DNA of 64,000 nt from Bryoerythrophyllum caledonicum. Its lineage: Eukaryota; Streptophyta; Bryopsida; Pottiales; Pottiaceae. The position numbers and the translations under genes are program-made. The DNA lies in NCBI GenBank assembly GCA_963971425.1, contig OZ020521.1, positions 4,543,519-4,607,518 on the forward strand, read 5' to 3'. How positions within the stretch are numbered: position 1 is the first letter of the stretch; the number at the start of each line of letters is the position of its first letter. The notes under the pieces were generated by a model. The model was not told the origin of the DNA and searched no databases. It saw nothing but the letters and a program-made list of their open reading frames with translations. Shown here piece after piece: positions 25,440-36,397 of the stretch.

Positions 25440-25738
25440 ACTCTACCTAGTCTTTGAGTGTCCTTGGAATAGCAAAGCACAGTACCATGCAACAACTGTG
25501 TTTGCTATTACTAAAGACCCCTTACTTCTTATGAGCATTTGTGGGGTTAACCTTTTGGCAGCCACTAGCTAAACATAGCAACACACTTTCAAAATTCATA
25601 ACAATTTTATTCTTCATCAAAAAAATATGAAATCTCTTGGGTTTAAATAATAATTCTACTGGTTACCATTGAAAAATAAATGTGTTGTTATTTATTTTCT
25701 CCATATTTGCTTAACTTGTCGGTTATGGGGGGTTGCCT
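25440..25738 (+). mobile_element. TA-type MITE carrying an empty TTAA site
   Basis: The sequence is homologous to 36,398-36,710 plus 37,567-37,596, and inverted to 44,966-45,291. At 25,711-25,714 it has a single TTAA, continued by CTTGTCGGTTATGG. The copy at 36.4-37.6 kb has an 856-bp element inserted at exactly this TTAA. The right end is near 25,736; the left boundary is uncertain. Confidence 0.7.
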
Positions 25739-26039
25739 TCGTGCATCTCGTAGTAAATTGGATAATCAGTGTAGCAAAAAGCTTAATGAGACGATGAAAA
25801 AGTCAGAAATGTACACTTTGAGCATAACCATAGATTTCAGAGGCCATGTTCGTCGTTCGCCGCTAACTCGAACCTCGTTCTCCACTTCGCCGAAAAGGAT
25901 CTCTTTCAGAACGATAAATAAAATTGAACGAATGAAATCGGCCATCGAAGCCCCGGGCCATCGTCGCCGAAATCGCCGAAATCCTTCCTTCGTCTACAAT
26001 CGTGTACAATCTTGGTTATTCGTTTACATGTCGACGGTT

Positions 26040-27515
26040 TTTTTCTGTCACCAGGAACCTCGTTCGTCTTCTTCGAAGATGGCAGGTCTCTCCGACCGTC
26101 AAACGATGAACGAAGCTCTGCAAGCAAACTTCAATGAGACAGAAGACCCGTGCGCCATCCACCAGCCTGCGCAAATTGTGTATCCAAAAACCACCACCAC
26201 TCCTAAACTCGACAATAGAGACTTTCCTGGACTTCACCTGTTTTTAGACTACCCGCTATTGAGGTCTAGTAACGCATTCGGGAACCCGTCTCCTCCGAGC
26301 TTTCTTCGTTTCCGTGTCTGTTTGCCATGTTTGTTGCAGAATTCGTCGCTAGCTTTCGCCGCGTCGGAGCCAATTCGGAGCGTGGGAGGAGAGGGAACGA
26401 GAGGGAAGGAGAGGGAACGAGAGCGAAGGAGAGTGAAGGAGAGCGGCGTTGAATCGAAGTCTGCTTCTCCGTGTGCGTTTTTTGGACGACGCGTTACGTC
26501 CTTCTTTGTTGATTGTAAGCCGTCTTCTCTTCGTGATTACATCGCGCATTTTTTACTTGAGACAGGCGAGTTTTGTGGCGTAAGTGTTGGCTATGGTGAG
26601 CGTTTGTCTGTAGTTGTGAAGATGATTTCGAGGCTAGATGTTGATTCTTAAGCGTTAGGTTTTTAGAGGGAGCGGTGCTTTTGTGAGAGACTATTTTTAT
26701 TTATTTTATTTGATGTGAATGCGAGTCGTAATTTTTTAGGATGGCGCTGGTTGTAATTTAGGAGGCTCAAGGGTTGTGGAATTTGAGTGTTTTTGACGGC
26801 GATTCGCGTTCTTGGATATGATCTTTGTAGAGTACGTGCTATCTTGCCTTGCTTGTCGTCACGAGCGAGGTGATTATGGTCTCGGGATTGCGATGTGACT
26901 ACTTTAGATGACCTAGTCTTGATGGAAGAGAAATCACGATGTGGCTCTTGAAAGCGTGCTCTATTCTTGTTGCCAGAGGTCAATTTGATTGTAGCAGATG
27001 CGTAGCAATTAACTCAATTTAGCTTCATTAGTGCGCGGTGATTGAACAGAATGGTACACGGCATATTACACGTTTGTCAGCATCGTTCCATTACCTCATC
27101 ACAAGCTTGTGAGTTACTACTTTAGATCATGTCTAAAGGATACAGGTTCGTTATTGATCCAGGATAAGATATATATTGGTAGGAGTGATTCGCAAGGCTA
27201 GATTATCTATCTACTCTATCACTCTCGCAAGCAGCAAGGATTTCATGAAACAGTCGATTCCGAATTGCGTATGTGGATGATGTAGGTTCACCTGGTAGCA
27301 TTGAAATCAGTTGTAAGGTTGCACATCTTGTGATAACGTTGGCTTGGTAATTTCGCTCTATGCAGGACTTGTAGGGCCCCAGATAATCATTTGTGCGGAG
27401 ACCAGTCAGCGTGTTTCAACGTAGAAAGTTAAAGTCAGGCATCACGGCGGCGATACCTGTTCCGGGTATTCGTGAGGAGGATACTCAACGAGAAAAGGAT
27501 AGGGTGTGCTCTCAG
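26040..27515 (+). promoter_or_regulatory. Probable promoter and 5' leader of the RING-H2 gene
   Basis: The first clearly coding exon of the RING gene begins after the acceptor at 27,511-27,515. This upstream stretch has a purine-rich GAGAGGGAACGAGAG-type tract (26,389-26,450) and a long frame (to 26,651) without a recognisable domain. It probably supplies the promoter, the 5' UTR and a first exon, but I could not place the initiator ATG. Confidence 0.35.
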
Positions 27516-29445
27516 GTAGCCAAAACGGGGTCCCTTTGCTGTGTGGCCGCAAGGCCACACGGACCGTCCGAAAATAGACGCAATTTGTCGAACACAGGGA
27601 ATAAGCCCCGTTGGCATACAAACGAGGGATATGTACCTGCTTTCTCGAGCTCGCACTTGGACCAACCTCAAGGTGAGGAGTACCTGGGCACCTCGTCCGG
27701 CACGTTTCCCACTCCGAGAAGATCTCTATCTTCAAGTGGTCGTGGAAGTAGAAGCTGGAGGAGGGTAGATGGTGCTAGGCTTTATAACCATTATCGCACT
27801 CCATCTGGGAGTTTCTATGGTGGGAGTCCCAACAACTTTACATGGAATCCTCTTGCGTCATCTAGTCATCGTATAGCCGACTCGATGACAGCTGAGTCAG
27901 GTACGTGAATGATCGATTTCATTCGCTCTTTGCTGATGCATAATCAATCCTAGTGGACATTAAAATGTCAGGATCGTATTGCTACTTGTTTGAAATTATA
28001 TTCATGGGTAAGCTTGTGAACCAGCTGATTCAAAAGATTCGTCTTATCCGTTTACTCTGTCCTTTTGTTGGGAGAATGCACTTGGAAGTCGGCCTTGCAG
28101 TCTAACATTGCGGAAACTTCTGTACTGCAGAATTAGCAGCGAGCCCTTCAACTACGGTCTCGTCGTCGAAAACGGTAAGTACTAATGTCCACTGTGACCA
28201 TCTGAATGCCTTTTACCTATTATTGATATCTGAGTCCTTTCCAATTTTTCTTTGACGTTTTTTGTTGATGAGAACATTTTAGAGATGGAATCTAATATTT
28301 TCTTAAAGCCTCACAATTAGGTTCTAATATCCATGTCTGTTTGGTAGATCAAATTGCGCTTGTGTAGGAAACTTTTTACTCCACTGAATCATCTGAGGTG
28401 TATTACTTTTTTCCTTCTGAAGACAGTATATTTGATTTGATTTTCTTAAAGTTTACATTGTATACATGTCTGCAGGAGCACTTCTTTACTCGTGCACCTG
28501 AAATTCCAAACAAATCAGAGACCATTTCTGCCTCAAAATTTCCTTCTTCTTCTCAGTCTGAATCGATTTTGCCATCGCATTCTCAGGTGGAGTCTCCATT
28601 CTCCAAACCTTCATTCCTGGTGCCTGGTAATCCTGCACGGAGAGAACATTACGAAGGTCGTTTCCCCCCACCAGGTCCAGGTCGAGTGCCATCTTTGGAT
28701 GGACACGTTTCTTTTCCTCGATCGAGCTCCAGTAGAAGTTCTAGTCCAGGGGGGAGCGGGTCAGACTGGTCATCATTCCAAGGGTTTATGGAAGTGGGTC
28801 CTGATGAGAGGCAGGAATGGTTGAGGATGGAGAATGTCACGAGCCCATCTGAGTACGGCTGGGGTCCGGATCAGACGTGCATTGAAAAAATATCCGCCGG
28901 CGGTTCTCTGTCAGCCTCGCCCTCGCCCAGCCCGCGCTCTGAGGTATATCCAGATTGTTATGATGCAAGTTGCAGATAATCATCTCTGTCAGCGAATGCA
29001 AACGGAGGGCATTAGTTTTTTACTGTATTATAGGAAAGGCATTTTTCTAAAGTAGACCGCTTGTTCTGTGCAGATTTGTGGTGTGTGTTCGCGTACGCTT
29101 ACTCAACGATCTCCATGGGCTGCTTCTCGTGTTATGGGCTTTCACGAATGCAATGTAGTGGGAGTGTTAGTTTGTGGCCACACTTACCATACTGAGTGCC
29201 TGGAGCAAATTACTCCGCAAAGCTATCGCCAAGACCCAGCTTGCCCCCGATGCAACTCTGAGAAGGTTAATTTCAAAAAGCCAATGTCATCTATGCCTAC
29301 GCCTCCTAGACCTGGAACTGTCCGGGGGAGCAGCTTTATGAGCAGGCCAAGCCCTAGAAACAAATTGTCCAGAGTTGGAGCGTTGGACGACAGCTTTCGC
29401 CAGCCAAGGTTTTTGACAAGTTCTCCTGAGGAACCTTCTCCATGA
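27516..29445 (+). CDS. RING-H2 zinc-finger protein, probable E3 ubiquitin ligase (5' end not resolved)
   Basis: Coding exons are 27,516-27,900, 28,131-28,174, 28,476-28,943 and 29,074-29,445. The three joins are GT-AG and keep frame, giving at least 422 residues. The N-terminal part has a conserved-looking GSLCCVAARPHG segment. Long Ser/Pro-rich, probably disordered stretches follow, with DWSSFQGFMEVGPDERQEW in exon 3. The last exon carries the RING: CGVC, then LVCGHTYHTECLE, then CPRC, a C-C-C-H-H-C-C-C ligand order (RING-H2). This should bind an E2 and ubiquitylate unknown targets. The layout resembles a plant family with an N-terminal CCVAA motif and a C-terminal RING. No in-frame ATG lies upstream in exon 1: where Met might be expected before GSLCC there is ACG. 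An upstream coding exon or a non-AUG start is therefore needed. The stop is TGA at 29,443. Confidence 0.8.
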
Positions 29446-30531
29446 CGAGTTACTTCAACGTGGAGAAACCCAACTTGTGTGTGACTGGTTTCATAAACCC
29501 AGCTCAACTTTGAACAGGTAGTCGGAAATAACTTATTCTTTGAAGTCTTGGAGACGTAAGAGTCTCGAAGTTGGTAGTGTTGAAGTTCTCTTCTACACCT
29601 GCCCACTTGAAAATATCTGCAGCAAATGGCTCAAGTGTACTGCACTTACTAATCATGCCATCGAAGTCACTAGCTGTTTTTATATTATATCTACTAATTA
29701 CTGACACGCGTGGTCTTCATCGATGGCATGAATCAGGTTCATTCGTATGCGATTATGCACATGCAACACGTCTCCGGAAAAGGAACTCTGGTTAGTGGCA
29801 GAATCTCACCGGAGAAGGATCGATGTTCATGTCAATGCATCAGGTTCATGCGCACTTCCACTCCATCTTGGATGTTGTTCTATTATATGTTCTTCAGTTT
29901 CTTAGTGAGGTATGTGGTTAACATCAGGAGCATTGGCTTTCTATTATGGGAAGCGCCATCATTAGTGCACCCAATAACAGAGCTCCATCGTACCCTCTCA
30001 GAATGCTCCATTGATCATACATTCAAGACAGAATAATGCACCCTACAAAGTGATCAAGGCAGGGCATGTATATATACTGAGCTGGGTAGAAACCACTGGC
30101 CTTCACTTTGTACTATATTGGCTACGCCATGTACATAGAATGTCACGGTGGTGAGCATGGCCACGTTTCTAATTCTCTCTTATTCTTGCGTTCAAGTTAC
30201 TCTATGGATTGCTATAATATCTCACGACTTCTCTGAGAATTAGGTTGTGAAACACTTTCCATATGCTGCCATTGGAACGGACAATTACATGCTTAGATAG
30301 GTGTCACGAGACTTCGGTTAAGACCATCTTGTATGGGGTTAAAAATTTCAGTATGACACGACTTCTGAGCACAATCAGTAACAGGAAGAACCTTCGCAGA
30401 AACAGTAAACATCTTTTCACATCATGGGAACAATTCTGGCATCCATAGATGAAGAGCATGAGAGATGGTCCAACAGCTACCTTTAGATCTGATCGTCCTG
30501 TCCTATACAAAAAAGATGAAACAAGCTTCTT
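29446..30531. other. Convergent 3' regions of the RING and SufE genes
   Basis: This holds the presumed 3' UTRs of two convergent genes. The short frames show no domain. No repeat was identified. Confidence 0.4.
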
Positions 30532-31372
30532 CTAGCCAATGGGCTGCATCAATGACTGCATATCCTTTGCTTTATTTTACGGAGTCAGGATCTAGGAGCG
30601 CTTTGGTGGAGAGAGAGAGAGCGCGCGCGCGTGCACGACTCTTTTCTATGAAAATGCGTGTCGTCTTGCACCTGCACGGAATTGTCACTGAAGCCACAAA
30701 AACGTCAACGAACTTGGCACACAGATACAGACAGAGGACTGACGATGTAACAACATGTCTTACCTCGGAAGGGGCGAGATCCGAGAGGCCGACGTCGTGA
30801 GGATCGATGGAGGTGATGGGCACAGCGAGAGTCGGGGTGAATGAGTTACCCGAGTAGCTGACAGCTTGCAAGGTCTTCTGCTGAATCAGCTTGAGCATAT
30901 TGAGGAAGCCGTTGCTGCGAGAGGGAGTGAGGCTCTGCTTGAGGCCCAACATGTGCACGAACTCGGGCGTGACCTGGAGCACTTCCTCCACCGTGACGCC
31001 CGAGAGGCCCTCCACGAGCAGCCCCGCCAAGCCCTTGGTGAGCATCACGTCCGACTCCGCCTCGAAGTAGACGCGCCCATCCTCCTCGTTGAACTCGCAC
31101 ACGATGTACACCTTGGACACGCACCCCTCCACCTTATTCTCCGCCCGCTTCTGCTCCTCCGCCAGCGGCTTCAGCTTGGCCGCGTACCGCAGCAGCTGCT
31201 CGCACTTGGCCCTCGGCTCAGTCACGCCCTGGAACACCCGCACGATCTCCTGCAGCTTCGCAGGCAGCGACGACGACGACGACGACGCTCGGCACCTCAC
31301 AAGCGATGGCGACCTCCCAAACGCGGCCCCAGGTCTCGAAAAGCAACATGGGTGAGAAAGGCGAGTCGCCAT
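30532..31372 (-). CDS. SUFE1: Plastid SufE-type cysteine-desulfurase activator
   Basis: Exon 1 is 31,372-30,764. The second exon proposed here is 30,555-30,532 (24 nt, stop TAG), joined GT-AG in phase 0, giving 210 residues. The start is the ATG at 31,370-31,372. Residues 1-~38 are Ser/Arg-rich with few acidic residues, as in a chloroplast transit peptide. Residues ~39-180 are a full SufE domain: KLQEIVRVFQ, LLRYAAKL, ENKVEGCVSKV with the sulfur-accepting Cys84, LTKGLAGLLVEGLSG, and QSLTPSRSNGFLNML. SufE receives persulfide sulfur from the desulfurase NFS2/SufS and passes it to the SUFBCD scaffold for Fe-S clusters. The BolA domain fused to SufE1 in many seed plants is absent. The tiny last exon has a weak polypyrimidine tract and is the least certain part. 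A weak CATAAAGG box lies ~60 bp upstream. The symbol follows the family and is not proven orthology. Confidence 0.88.
30608..30634. repeat. GA/GC alternating microsatellite in the SufE intron
   Basis: An uninterrupted (GA)n run passes directly into (GC)n and then GTGCACG within the single intron (30,556-30,763). Alternating purine-pyrimidine GC is a classic Z-DNA-prone sequence. Any regulatory role is speculation. Confidence 0.85.
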
Positions 31373-31439
31373 GGCGATGGCCGGCAACTAAAGTGCAGTG
31401 GTTTGAGACTCGAGACAAAGCGCATGATCCTTTATGGGC

Positions 31440-31925
31440 AGATGCCGAGGGGAATGTTTGAGGAGTGTGACGATCATTCGTTGGAGGAGTGTGCCGGTGT
31501 GAGGCTGACCATCCATGTCATGTTGCCAGGGCATCTTGTCATTATTGTTGGAAGGAATGACTCAATGAGGGGTGTGGAGTGAACTTGGATTCACTACAAG
31601 CAACCCTGTCGCCCTTCACTCGCTTAGAATGTGGAAAAGGGTGCTTTTTGTGTGTTTTGTGACCCGACTGACTCACCAACTTCTAAAATACTTGAAATAG
31701 TGAGTGGAGCGGTAGGGTCACTAGTAGTGAATGCAGATGGCGTTGGAAGAGGTGGTGTGTGACTTGGTTGCTTGTTGTTTGATTGGAATTCATTTGGGAT
31801 GTCGACCAAGGTTATCAAATACGGGATATATGTATTCCTATTCTGAATAAGGAATATATGTGTTGATTTGTACTCTGGGTTCCAAATACGCCCAAGGGCT
31901 TGATTGAGTGAGGCAAAGAGAACTA
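31440..31925. other. Intergenic, upstream of SufE
   Basis: This includes the SufE promoter region. No further gene or repeat is supported. Confidence 0.4.
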
Positions 31926-32081
31926 TTAACCCTTCAAAGTTGAGCAACCCGATTCTGGTCATCTCCAGAATATCTTGGATGTAGCCGACGGGTAGGTTGC
32001 GACGCTAGAATCTCTGCTCTCGTTACATCCCGTAAATTTTGGAGACGATTGGAATTGGTTTGCTCGGCCTTAAAGGGTTAA
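31926..32081. mobile_element. 148-bp TTAA-flanked mini-element
   Basis: TTAA at 31,926-31,929 and 32,078-32,081 enclose 148 bp. The ends are CCCTTCAAAGTTGAGCAA and, complemented, CCCTTTAAGGCCGAGCAA, inverted repeats of ~18 bp with mismatches. It is the smallest member of the TTAA group and shares its right terminus type with the candidate at 3,410-4,443. Confidence 0.7.
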
Positions 32082-34355
32082 ATGTTAGTTGGGAATAGTC
32101 TTCAATTGAGTTACACCCTCTTCAACCGAGTCACACGTCGCCTTTGAAGACAAGACTTTGTTGCCGGGTTTTGATTGTTCAAACTGGGATTGTGCCTTGG
32201 GAAGCCATGATGTGTTGTTGTGTGGATGAAATGTCATGGTAGTGTTTACCTGGTAGTGTTTACCTTGAAGTGACAAAGTTGTGCTGAATAATTCATTCAT
32301 TTTTACTAAATATTTAAATATTTGGAGGGTGGGGTACAAAAAAGTTGTTCACATGACCACAAATTCTATTTAGTCTTTTGAACTTTTTTGAGTGGTTCTA
32401 AGGTTTTTAAGAATTGAAAAGACCTTTGTATTGTTCAAAACATTTGATATTTTTAATCACTTTTGGTAGTAATCAAAATTTATGATCAAAATGTTTCTAA
32501 AAGAAAAATGGAAACTGTGTCTTGTTTTTGTACTTGCAACATTCAAATAAAATATTTAAAAAATAAATGGGAAACAATTTTGATTTGCAAAAAAATAAAA
32601 TTCATTGGATTCTATTTTAAAATTTCAATGACATACACCATGGAAACATTGCAAACCTTAGTGGGGAGATTTTATTGGTAGCTATTGATGAAGGTTAAAG
32701 TGTTATTTTGAGAGATTAAGAAGTTTACTATAGAAGATCACATTGTCTTAACAAAATAGTCACTACTTTGGTAAGAAGAAGATTCAAAGGTTGAAGCCGA
32801 TTTTGAAATATACCCTTAATAGCCTCATTTTTCTAATAAGCATTCGTTTGTATTGGATGACAACCATGGCCAATCTAATCACAATTTGGCTTTGAAGATC
32901 ACAATTTGTTTTTTTTTTAATATGAATGAACATTTGAGCAAGGTTTTTAAAGTCTTGATTATAGTCATTTGACCAATCTCATCTGGGTTGTACCTATTAT
33001 CTTCAAGACTAACATGAAAAAGTCATGGAGAAAATCAAGTGAAGTCACAAATTCCTTGTAAGGTTTTGCTTGATTGGTGCACAAACAAAAATAACATTGA
33101 GATGGACTTGGCAACATCTACAAGTATTTTTTTACAATATTTAGATGGAATCTACTGGTTGCTTTGTTTTGTTCAAGGCACCTTTTGATGTTGAAGCACC
33201 ATAGCTTTTTCCCTGTAAGTTAAAAAAAAATAAGTAAAAATGTCGAAACACGTATGTCATGTATGTATTCCCTTGAGCATTTTAAATGCCAAAAACACCC
33301 TAAATAGTGACTTGTGTATTGTTCCTCGGATTCTATGAAGTAGCTAGCCTGAACTGATCGGGTTTTACTTCTTACTACACATTTTTTTACAACTCTCTTT
33401 ACTCTTTCTGATCTATCCAATCAACCATTCCTTCCGGTTGGCCAAAAAGTTCTCTTTTCCTTCTTATTTCTGTATATGTTTCCGTATTCGGAGTCCTCTC
33501 ATCAAGTAACAGTAATCAAGATCTAGTTTATCCTTGTGGTTTTAGCTATCGGAGGGCGCATCCTGATTAAAAGAAGAATGGTGCTCAAACTCTACTTTTG
33601 TATATTATAGTGGCAAAAGAATCCACTTTTCAAAACAACCAAAGCAAAAAGAAAATAAAAACACAAACACTAGGACAATACATACTTCCTCACAACTATA
33701 GGGAACGCCGCCAGACAACCAATCACAGAGAAAGTACCTACTAATCCTTCCCAAATACTACAATGACAGCTTCCTACGGATTCCGGATCCGGTCACGCTC
33801 AATGATCCCATATGTACCCCCTCACAACTGTAGGGAACGTCGCCAAACAATCGACCGCGCAAGAAAAAAACACTCACACAAGGAGGAAACACACAAGCAA
33901 AAAACCTCCAACCCAACCTCCAATCCAAAGGAAATCGGATCTAGAACCCACCCTCCCAACAACAACACTTGGGCATCACCAAGGCACTCATCCATAAGCT
34001 AATGGGGTCACTCCTCTCCAAGGATACTTGGAAGCACAACAAATGTGAAGATAAGGGGATGAAGATTAAAGATGCAAATGGCTTAAAACCATTTCACTTA
34101 TGTATACAAAATATCCCTCATGGTCCTAAAAATTTGGGTAGCACACAAAGTCAACACTGCCCTCAAATCCCCAAAAACGGCCATAAAAAACCTTCTGAAG
34201 ACCACCCGACTAGATCCAAAATTTCCGGACCAGATCCACAAATTACGGTTCGATTTTGTTCAAACTTCCAGTCAAAAATCTTAACTACCAGGTTTCAAAA
34301 CTCCATTGTTTAACCTACTCCTGATTTCTAAATCTACAACCTAGTCTTCTTATCC
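32082..34355. other. Intergenic with TTAA-family remnant and a short duplication
   Basis: ~32,690-33,230 resembles part of the 856-bp TTAA subfamily (the GTTGAAGCACCATAGCTTTTT block matches 18,875-18,900). A ~45-bp segment with CCTCACAACTATAGGGAACG is duplicated at ~33,690 and ~33,815. No gene is supported. Confidence 0.45.
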
Positions 34356-35530
34356 TTATTCCTTCTTCTCACCGGATCCAAATGCCTCAGTGTCGGCTTC
34401 TACCGAAGTGCGCGCAATTGGTGCCACCTCGTTATCTTCCTTGCACTCCTGGCCCTCCTCTTGTACGACACTCATCTCGCTCACAGGAGTCTTCTTCTCA
34501 CTCTCTAGCGCTGCCGCTCGTAAGGATGCCCTTGTCTTCCACATGGACGTTGACCCCTTCCTAGTCCTGAGTCTAGATCAGTGTTTGGAGGTTCCGAAAT
34601 CCGGGGTCGCACCTTCTGCTATAACAATCCCCTTTTCCTTACCTCCTTTATGCATTTTCCCTTCCGGGATCCGTCTTGTTTTTGTACCCCAAGCCTTATC
34701 CGGAATTCTATATTCCTATCTCTGTTCCGATTCTGCCTCCTCTTTTTATTCCAGAAGTATGTCTTCAGGTCGATCATCCAAGGTTGCCTTCTGCTTCCCT
34801 TTCCTCATGACCCGGTAGATCCTTTCGTTGATCTTCCGACACTCCTCCACAACCATCTCCATCTTGGCTTGATACTCCACCATCACCTCCACAAACTTCC
34901 TCACTACCGGACCAGATAGTTCCGGTACCTTACCCAGTACGGCGTCAAGAAGCCTTGCCTTCACTAGCACGTCTCCCAGGTGTACCACAAACTCCATTAC
35001 CTTTGTCGAGGCTAGGGCTGACTTGTTTGCCCTCATCGCTGCTAGGTTGGCTTCCTCTTCCTTCTCCTTCACTGCCTTCTTCGATTTGGCATTCCGGTTC
35101 TCGAGAGTTGTAGACCTCTCTAAAAAAGCTCGGCCGTCCACTAATCCGGATCCACTCGTAGCGTGTTGTCCCATTTATTGGAGCCCCCCACAATCAACTT
35201 GCGCTCTATGACCTCGTCTCAAAACCTCAAAGGCCGCCCTCTCAGCCCAAAGCACCCCATCTGCTTCGGGTCCGTGTCAAGGGCTTTTTGTCCTTTTTGT
35301 CCTCTAGTATCCCTAAAACCACGTTTCGGAGATTAATCGGAAGCTCCTTGACTGCGTGGCTGCTCGACGCCTTCACCATCTTCCCTGCCGCCACAATTCT
35401 GCACCCGTACAAAAGACCTCTATTGTTCCACAACCGGATCCTTATCCTACTGGAAACCTTAGCCTCAATCGTGACACGGTCACTTTCTACAATCGTACGC
35501 CCTTGATGGCCGCTCCTTCTAATACTAACC
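34356..35530 (-). pseudogene. Unrecognised, interrupted coding-like block
   Basis: Three consecutive minus-strand segments look coding by length and composition. First, 35,242-~35,530 (RTIVESDRVTIEA... to ...SRWGALG). Second, 34,746-35,174, a real ATG and 142 residues rich in Lys/Glu/Ala, with VKARLLDAVLGKVPELSGPV and a helical C-terminal half. Third, 34,356-34,544, acidic. Stops separate them, so this is either a decayed gene or transposon ORF, or exons whose junctions I could not define. It is GC-richer than the surrounding DNA. I recognise no domain and assign no function. Confidence 0.4.
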
Positions 35531-36397
35531 TTATCCTTTCAAAGCACAAAATAACAAATAAGAACAAGAAAAGTTCCGACACTTGTCCTCCGGTGGTTAT
35601 TTATAGTCGCCAGATGACCGTTATTTTTCCCCGGTTCCTCATGGATCCATTAGATCCACGTCCGAATCTAGATATCCGGAACCCTATCCTATGTTGACCG
35701 GATGTTTAGAAACACCCATCCTTTACACTCCGTAGGTGGTTTCTTAAATACCTTTTCCTTAACACTTTTATTGTTTAAGGAATTGACTATCATGGCCAAT
35801 CGATTAAACTAATAAAAACATATTATTAACAAAAGCTAACTAATCAAAAACAGAAAAACTATTCTACTAAAGCACTCATTACTCTAAGTGACTTCCGAGG
35901 GAAAAAGTAGGTTTTGACAAAAAATATCCCTCAAAGATAATAAGTATTCATATGCTGAATAGATTATCCAAAATTCAATCATCAAAATTAGATTTTTAGA
36001 AACATGCCCAAACTCATAATGTACCCTGCAAGTACAAAATGTCCTTTAGAGGTTAAACATGATACAATTTAATGTCATGTATAGGTTTCACATCAATCAA
36101 CCATGTATTTTCAAAGCACCTACTTTGCTCACTTTCTCGGGCACAAAAGCGAAAAGGTGTCACATGTTGAACCTCTCTATTGCAAAAAAATTCCATGGAA
36201 GAGGATGCAAAGACGACAATGAGAGGCCTTTCCGCGGGAGGTTGTTAGCACGACAAGAAGTGTTGACTAACATTGAGCTGATGAGTTGCTATGGCTTCGA
36301 CACATGACAACCCATTTTAGCTTCAGGGTCAATTGTCGGTAACGCTTTGCAAACGGTGCGGCACTAGTATGGCCAACGGACCTAGGATAGCTCTCTC
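35531..36397. other. Intergenic with an isolated TTAA-element right end
   Basis: GTCCTTTAGAGG followed by TTAA (~36,040-36,056), with a preceding TTAGAAACATGCCC block, matches the right end of copy A. The rest of that element is not recognisable here. No gene is supported. Confidence 0.45.

Noticed and set aside
25680..26651. 323-codon open frame upstream of the RING gene
   Set aside because: No domain; it crosses a MITE end and a purine-rich low-complexity tract. More likely promoter and leader DNA; a first exon may lie inside it but the whole frame is not a gene.
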